Source: Coptodactyla brooksi (Eukaryota; Arthropoda; Insecta; Coleoptera; Scarabaeidae). Taken from it: DNA of 23,595 bases. Below are positions 19,019 to 23,595 of the stretch, piece by piece. How positions within the stretch are numbered: the first letter of the stretch is position 1; the number at the start of each line of letters is the position of its first letter. The position numbers and the translations under genes are program-made. The stretch is taken from NCBI GenBank assembly GCA_033557675.1, contig JAWQRM010000370.1:1-23595 (forward strand). Reading direction: 5' to 3'. The notes under the pieces were generated by a model. The model did no database searches and was not told the DNA's origin. It saw only the letters and a program-made list of their open reading frames with translations.

Positions 19019-19024
19019 TTTATT
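19019..19024 (-). terminator. poly(A) signal AATAAA on the minus strand
   Basis: TTTATT on the plus strand reads AATAAA on the minus strand, about 135 bp beyond the stop codon of the candidate exon at 19159-19359. The distance fits a short 3' UTR. Confidence 0.4.
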
Positions 19025-19158
19025 GACGACGGGTGAAGAATTATAGTAATGAACTTTTAAATTCTCAATTGAATCATTTCTTTCTCTGGATTAATTGGAT
19101 ATTGCATCTTTTTTAAACATTTATGATATACATTTCGAATTAATTGTTGCCCGAAAAT

Positions 19159-19359
19159 TTATGAAACTTGCACCTCCGCTAATAATGTGAGTAACTTCAA
19201 ACAAGTTTTACTTGCAAATGGCTTGGCTTGCTCTAAAGCTTTTTCTGAGCAGTTTAAAGCAGTTTCCAGCCGCTCTTCACGACAAAATTTCGCGTTATTA
19301 ATGTGACATTGTTGAAGCTCCAACAATGTTTTTTCTATTACAATGTCTTTGATTATAAA
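19159..19359 (-). CDS. candidate terminal exon, helical (TPR-like), unknown protein
   Basis: The minus strand is open from 19359, just after TAG (usable as the AG of a splice acceptor), to TAA 19159-19161: 66 codons. The translation includes TLLELQQCHINNAKFCREE, RLETALNCSEKALEQAKPF and LKLLTLLAEVQ. Alternating small and large residues, with ALxxxxKAL spacing, resemble helix pairs of TPR-type repeats. A poly(A) signal follows at 19024-19019. The LINE begins about 110 bp upstream in the same orientation and would sit in the intron. The frame lacks a Met start, which suits an internal or terminal exon. The protein family is unknown, and a pseudogene is possible. Confidence 0.45.
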   Translation of the reverse strand, partial: FIIKDIVIEKTLLELQQCHINNAKFCREERLETALNCSEKALEQAKPFASKTCLKLLTLLAEVQVS

Positions 19360-19469
19360 CTACTTGCTTTTACAGGTTTTATCAGAATCATTTTTCATCA
19401 ATATGAGTATGATTACTAGACATCGCATTATACGTACTATCAAAGTATCAATTTTTTTTTCTTTCGCTT

Positions 19470-21900
19470 TACGCCTTTTGCCCTTGCGAGCGCCGGCGCT
19501 TATGGTTCTTTTATCCACTTTTTCCATCCCTCTCTGTCGGTTGCCAGGCTTTTCATTTCCTCTACTTCCATCCCTTTCCTTTACCTATCTCGACTATCTC
19601 TTGCTTCCACGTTTTTATTGACCTGCCTCTTCTTCGCTTTTTGTGAGCTTTCATTTCTTAAATTATTCTCGTTAATCGATTTGACTCCATTCTCAACATA
19701 TGCCCAAACCACCCCAACTGCCGCCTTTCTACTTTTTGCATAATCGGTTCTTGCTGTATGGTGCTTCTTATTTCTACATTCCTTTTTCTATCTAACTTTG
19801 TTTTCCCTACTATTCTCCTCAAATATCTCATCTATACCGCATTTAGTTGAGATTCTTGTCTCTTCTGAACCACCCACGCTTCACTTCCATACAATAATGT
19901 CGAAATTGTTATCGTCTTGTATACCATCACTCTTGTTTTTCTTCTATTTCGTTCTTCACCATTATGGTTTTATTTATTGCATAATATATCTTCGTAGCTT
20001 TCCATATTTTACTAGCTATATCCCTTTCCATTCTTCCATCATCTCTTATCACGCTACCCAGATATTCAAAAGGAGTTACTTCTTCCAAGGTCTGTCCGTT
20101 ACATTTTATCTCCGTGTTTGCAGATTGTTGATTTTTGTTTATAACCGTTGTTTTTGTTTTATTTATGTTAATTTCCATTTTTGTTTTACTTATGTCTTGC
20201 TCCCAAATGCATACATACATACATTAGGCAGTCTATTTTTATAGGAGTTAGGTTTTTGTATCCCACTACTGTTTGCAACTTTGGCGCCTTCCTTCTTGTA
20301 TTTTTTAATATTCGGTCCATTACTATTGTAAACATAAGTGGGCTCAAACTGTCTCCCTGTTTGATACATTTCTTTAGATAGATTTCCTCTGACTTTTCGC
20401 CATTAATCTGTATGCGTATCTTGATATTTCTTTATAATTTTTACAATGACCAGTGTATAATTTCTCTTTGGACTGTATCGAAAGACTGTATGTAAATCTT
20501 AAAATAAATATGTTGTCTGTTGTCTCTCTGTTTTTCCTAAACTCGGCTTGCTCTTCTTCTAATTCATGTTCTACTTTTTGTCTTGTTAGCTTTAGCTCTA
20601 TTCTTGTGAAAACTTTACACTCCGCTGAAGCTAAACATATTGCTCTGTAATTTTCATAATCCGTTGCATCTCCCTTCTTGTAGATTGGCAGTATTGTATC
20701 ATTTTCCCAATCTGTAGGTATTTTATTTTTTCTCATACGCCTCATTACATATCTCAAGCAGACATCTCTTCCCTTCCGGTCCCAGGTATTTGATCATCTC
20801 TGGGTCTATATTATCATTCTCACTTGCTTTCCCTATTGTTAATTTTAGGATGGGATTATCCAATTCTTCCATTTCTATGTTATTTTCTTCCTCATCGTCT
20901 TCCTGTCCTTCCCTTCTTGTATAAAATCTTTCTGCTCCATCTACCTCTGTCAAATCAAATTTTTCTTTGTAGAATTTTCTCCATGTTTTTCAATATACGT
21001 GGTGTGTCTATGTGCAATACTTTATTTTTTGTCTCTTATTCCTTTTAACTGTTTCATTTGCTTTCATTTAAGTACTTTGATGTTGTTCCAAAATAGCCTG
21101 TTGCTTACTTTATAAGTATCGTTCAATTCTCTTCCAAACTCCTCCTTACTTCTTTGCTTTCCTGCGTTTACCATCTTCTTTACTTTATTTCTTATTCTTA
21201 TATATTCTTCTTTACCCACAACCAGTTTTGTCGTTATATATTTCTTCCAAGCTTGTTTCTTTTTCTTTATCTCTTCTTTTATTTCTCCTGTCCACCAACT
21301 GGTTTTTTTTTTGTAATTTTTGTTATAGCTCGTTACCCCACAAATATATTTTGCTGTATTGATTATTATTTCTTTCCTGTTTTCCCATTTCTCATCTAAA
21401 GTTACTTTTTTGTTTTTATATATTTCCACTTGTCCTTTGAATATCAAATCTGTCTCCATTTGGTATTCGCTCCTCTATTGTTCATTTTTTAATCTTTTTA
21501 TTTTTACCCTGCGGAAGTTTTTCTTATTCAATAGATTAATAGCTATATTTTGTATTTCTGTTATTACTATGTTGAGTCCTTAATTCTGCTTCTTCACGTG
21601 TCTTTACTCGCTTTACTTCTTCTTCTAAATCCCTTGTGTACACTATATAGTCTATTAAACTTCGGACATTTCTTTCTTCAGCTATGTATGTGTGCCTCCC
21701 ATCTTCTGTTTGATTCCAGAACGTGTTTTCTGTTTTTAAATCGTTTATCTGACAGAAGTCTAGCATTTTTCTCCCATTTCTATTCAGTTCCTCCTTACCG
21801 TGCCTACCAATTACTCTCATTTCTGCAGTCGTGTTCCTTCCTACCCTTGTGTTCCAATCTCCTATTATAAATATTCTATCGTTTTTTTCTTTCATTTTTG
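19470..21900 (-). pseudogene. non-LTR retrotransposon (LINE), 5'-truncated, broken ORF2
   Basis: Five frames in order give one LINE protein. The end of an APE-type endonuclease has IIGDWNTRVG (about 21840-21865), IGRHG and SLIDYIV (21536-21895 frame). A lysine-rich linker follows (21064-21459). The reverse transcriptase has KLTIGKASENDNIDPEMIKY (20723-20953), LPIYKKGD and NYRAICLAS (20374-20757), then IKQGDSLSPLMF (about 20330-20370). After that, EINKTKT-like and PFEYLGSVIRDDG (19927-20220) lead to a C-terminal LLYGSEAWV, RRQLGWFGHMLRM, RGRS block to about 19500. The tail has an A-run (minus strand) near 19455. The catalytic YxDD box is missing. RTE/BovB-like is my best guess at clade. The N-terminal endonuclease half is absent, as in truncated insertions. 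Confidence 0.93.
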
Positions 21901-22456
21901 TCTAGTGTCGTAACTCCATACGACACATATGATAACATCCAATAATGTTGTCATACACCATCAATCATATACCAAACATCAAAATAAGCATGCAAATACG
22001 CAAGGAAAAACATTCAAATATGCATTGTCAAAAGAGGCAAAACTAGCTTGTAAATCAATTTTTCAATGCCGACGTAAAATAATAGAAAATATGGAATTTT
22101 GCAAAAGAAAGAGTGAAATAAACACCATAATCGAAATAAATGAAATGAAATAAATACCAGTTTGCGATGTGTTTTATAACTTTAGATATTGGTAATAAAA
22201 CCCCCCTCATAATAACAACCTTTTGCAGCCCCTATTCAGGGCCACACTTTACGTAGGTATTGCTTAATGTTCAGTGGGAATAGTTTATACACAGAAATAA
22301 CAAACAACAGTAACAACAATATCAACAAAAGTACGAAACCAAATAAAGAAAGAAAACCCACTATTCATCTTCTGTATCAGAATCATTATTTACCTGTATA
22401 ATAACTTTTGATCATCCTGAGAAACAAAGGATTTTTTACAGTAATTACAGTAAAAA
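21901..22456. other. no recognised gene
   Basis: A 7-bp hairpin GTGTCGT/ACGACAC lies just beyond the truncated LINE 5' end (about 21904-21927). The 74-codon frame 21929-22153 (+) is lysine/isoleucine/asparagine-rich without motifs. Confidence 0.4.
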
Positions 22457-22518
22457 ATGTGCCAAATAAGTCTATGTGTCAAACAAGTCTATGTGCTAAA
22501 CAAGTTATGTGCAATAAA
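22457..22518. repeat. 17-bp tandem repeat, about 3.6 copies
   Basis: Units ATGTGYCAAAYAAGTCT begin at 22457, 22474, 22491 and 22507, the last truncated. A small inverted pair TTTTTTAC/GTAAAAAA lies just upstream. Confidence 0.9.
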
Positions 22519-22672
22519 TTTGGGTAAAACACTGGAAGAAAACTTTTTCATCCATACAAGAATCGGGAAACTGTGATTTTATAGTATTATTTGTCAATAA
22601 GGCAATAGCCAAATAATTTGTTTTTTTCTAGAACCTCACAGGCGACCAAGTGTGGTGTAGAGAGCTCAATTG

Positions 22673-22951
22673 TTAATTTTCGATGATCAAATTGGCCATA
22701 TAACGTCCGCATAAATTTGTAGTTTCAGCAGCTGATGTCCATACCAAATTCGTCGAAAGATTAGTGCAAATATCTGTTATGACATGTACATAAACATATG
22801 AACTTAAATAAATGGCATCTGAACATGGCAGGTAATTCTTTCGAATTGTTAATTTTTCTGGGTCTGTCTGATTGGTGCAATACCTCTCTAGACATTTTCT
22901 GCATATTTCATTATTTAGTTGATTGAATAGAATATTATATTCTACAAAGAA
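22673..22951 (-). CDS. candidate exon, cysteine-rich, unknown protein
   Basis: The minus strand is open from 22960 to TAA 22673-22675. Taken from an acceptor-like TTTGAG (exon from 22951, phase 0), the 92-codon translation has ICRKCLERYC, NQTDPEKLTIRKNYLPC and SAAETTNLCGRYMANLI. TTCTTTGTAG, a good pyrimidine-rich acceptor, would instead start it at 22941 in another phase. In the last third a second frame (IWYGHQLLKLQIYADVIWP) is equally protein-like, which may mean a frameshift, so this could be a decayed copy rather than a live exon. Unrecognised family. Confidence 0.35.
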   Translation of the reverse strand, partial: FFVEYNILFNQLNNEICRKCLERYCTNQTDPEKLTIRKNYLPCSDAIYLSSYVYVHVITDICTNLSTNLVWTSAAETTNLCGRYMANLIIEN

Positions 22952-23155
22952 CTCAAATCTTTACAGAATTCAATTTTTTGTGTAGAAGGGGAAGGTCAAC
23001 GTCAGTAGTTGTTGACGATTAGCTGAGAGGTTATTTTTTGCCGTGATATTAAAGGCGGGGTATTTACATGTTGGTCAATTTGATATTTCTTCAAACACGG
23101 TATACGCATGGTACAATGTATATAGAATATAGTGTTGCCATTAGTTGTAAACTAC

Positions 23156-23290
23156 CTTTAATCCAACATTCTTAACAAAGTCTGAGAGCTCCTTTTGATA
23201 GGCACTATTTTCTTGTATTGATAATTGACTAGCGCTAGTTGGCCACCCCCATCCCAGTTGGCCATGCAATCGTGTGGTGCTGTCTTGTAA
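23156..23290 (-). CDS. candidate exon, unknown protein
   Basis: The 45-codon open segment follows TAG (acceptor-like) at 23291-23293 and ends at TTAAAG|GTAGTT, a good splice donor, in phase 0. Its translation includes LHGQLGWGWPTSAS and YQKELSDFVKNVGLK. Phase agrees with the 22951 start of the next candidate exon, giving a 204-bp intron. No Met, so it is internal if real. The protein is not recognised. Confidence 0.35.
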
Positions 23291-23461
23291 CTAGACGCAT
23301 CTCTCGCGAAACATCAGTTTTAAATTAAAAATTAAGAGGCATAAACTAATGCCAAAATACGCAATAACGATCTAAAATGCGAGTTATATGCATTTGCGTA
23401 TGCGTATATGCAATGTTTAATGATGACATTAAATTGACAATAAAATATCTTTAATATTTAG

Positions 23462-23595
23462 TACTAGCTGGGGTGAAAAGTAACCTCCTTGACCGCCAGA
23501 ATGCGCTGCTACTGCAAAAAAGGTTATGGTGCCTTGAAGTCCGTTCATATTTAGGCAGACATGCCAAATTTCAGTGCGATACTGTATTTAGTTTT
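23462..23595. mobile_element. possible edge of a mariner-like or other DNA element
   Basis: TACTAGCTGGGGTGAAAAGT near 23460 resembles terminal sequences of mariner-type elements beginning at a TA. The rest runs off the window without an ORF. This is a resemblance only. Confidence 0.25.

Noticed and set aside
19798..21870. Several plus-strand open frames rich in Phe/Leu/Ser
   Set aside because: They lie opposite the LINE coding strand and are antisense shadows.
21929..22153. 74-codon plus-strand frame as a gene
   Set aside because: Lys/Asn/Ile-rich translation without motifs or splice signals.

Overview
This AT-rich window looks like eukaryotic, most likely insect, genomic DNA. It has no bacterial-style operons. 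Instead it holds a dense graveyard of decayed transposable elements between a few short segments that look like host exons. The insect guess rests on the mix of element families (pogo, piggyBac, mariner-like, Penelope-like, Polinton, non-LTR LINE), on intron/exon-like signals and on low GC. No species can be named.

Layout. 1-47: probable last codons of a plus-strand gene, then a 3' UTR-like stretch with poly(A) signals. 540-1000: GC-richer unique DNA with DRE- and Su(H)-like sites. About 2033-2200: fragment of a Tc1/mariner-type transposase (-). 2517-3048: a 532-bp foldback. 3336-3622: degenerate minisatellite. 3919-4478 (+) and 5202-5570 (-): two oppositely oriented Penelope-like remnants, both carrying a GIY-YIG endonuclease segment. 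5578-6665 (-): pogo/DDE_1 transposase fossil. 8689-8863: foldback MITE, with a relative at 17554-17635. 9063-10677 (+): Polinton/Maverick-type DNA polymerase B fossil that has lost both catalytic aspartates. 11241-11717: 79-bp tandem repeat, then a tRNA-like segment. 12458-12745: TATA-type promoter candidate and an orphan zinc-binding piggyBac-like tail. 12850-13640: 179-bp tandem repeat and simple repeats. 13807-15797: a roughly 2-kb element with a 25/26 inverted repeat at its ends and a broken transposase-like gene (-). 16623-17300 (-): piggyBac transposase fossil. 17820-18325: CpG-rich island with a perfect X-box. 18564-18716 (+): a short ORF resembling a first coding exon. 19470-21900 (-): 5'-truncated LINE. 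19159-19359, 22673-22951 and 23156-23290 (-): three possible exons of an unrecognised host gene that would have the LINE in an intron.

No intact protein-coding gene is fully contained in the window. Host-gene calls are tentative. The strongest calls are the LINE, the Polinton-type polymerase, the piggyBac, pogo and Penelope remnants and the inverted-repeat structures, because each carries several family motifs in the right order or direct base-by-base complementarity. Nothing here forms a working pathway; the common theme is mobile-element decay, inverted duplication and possible small-RNA-generating hairpins.
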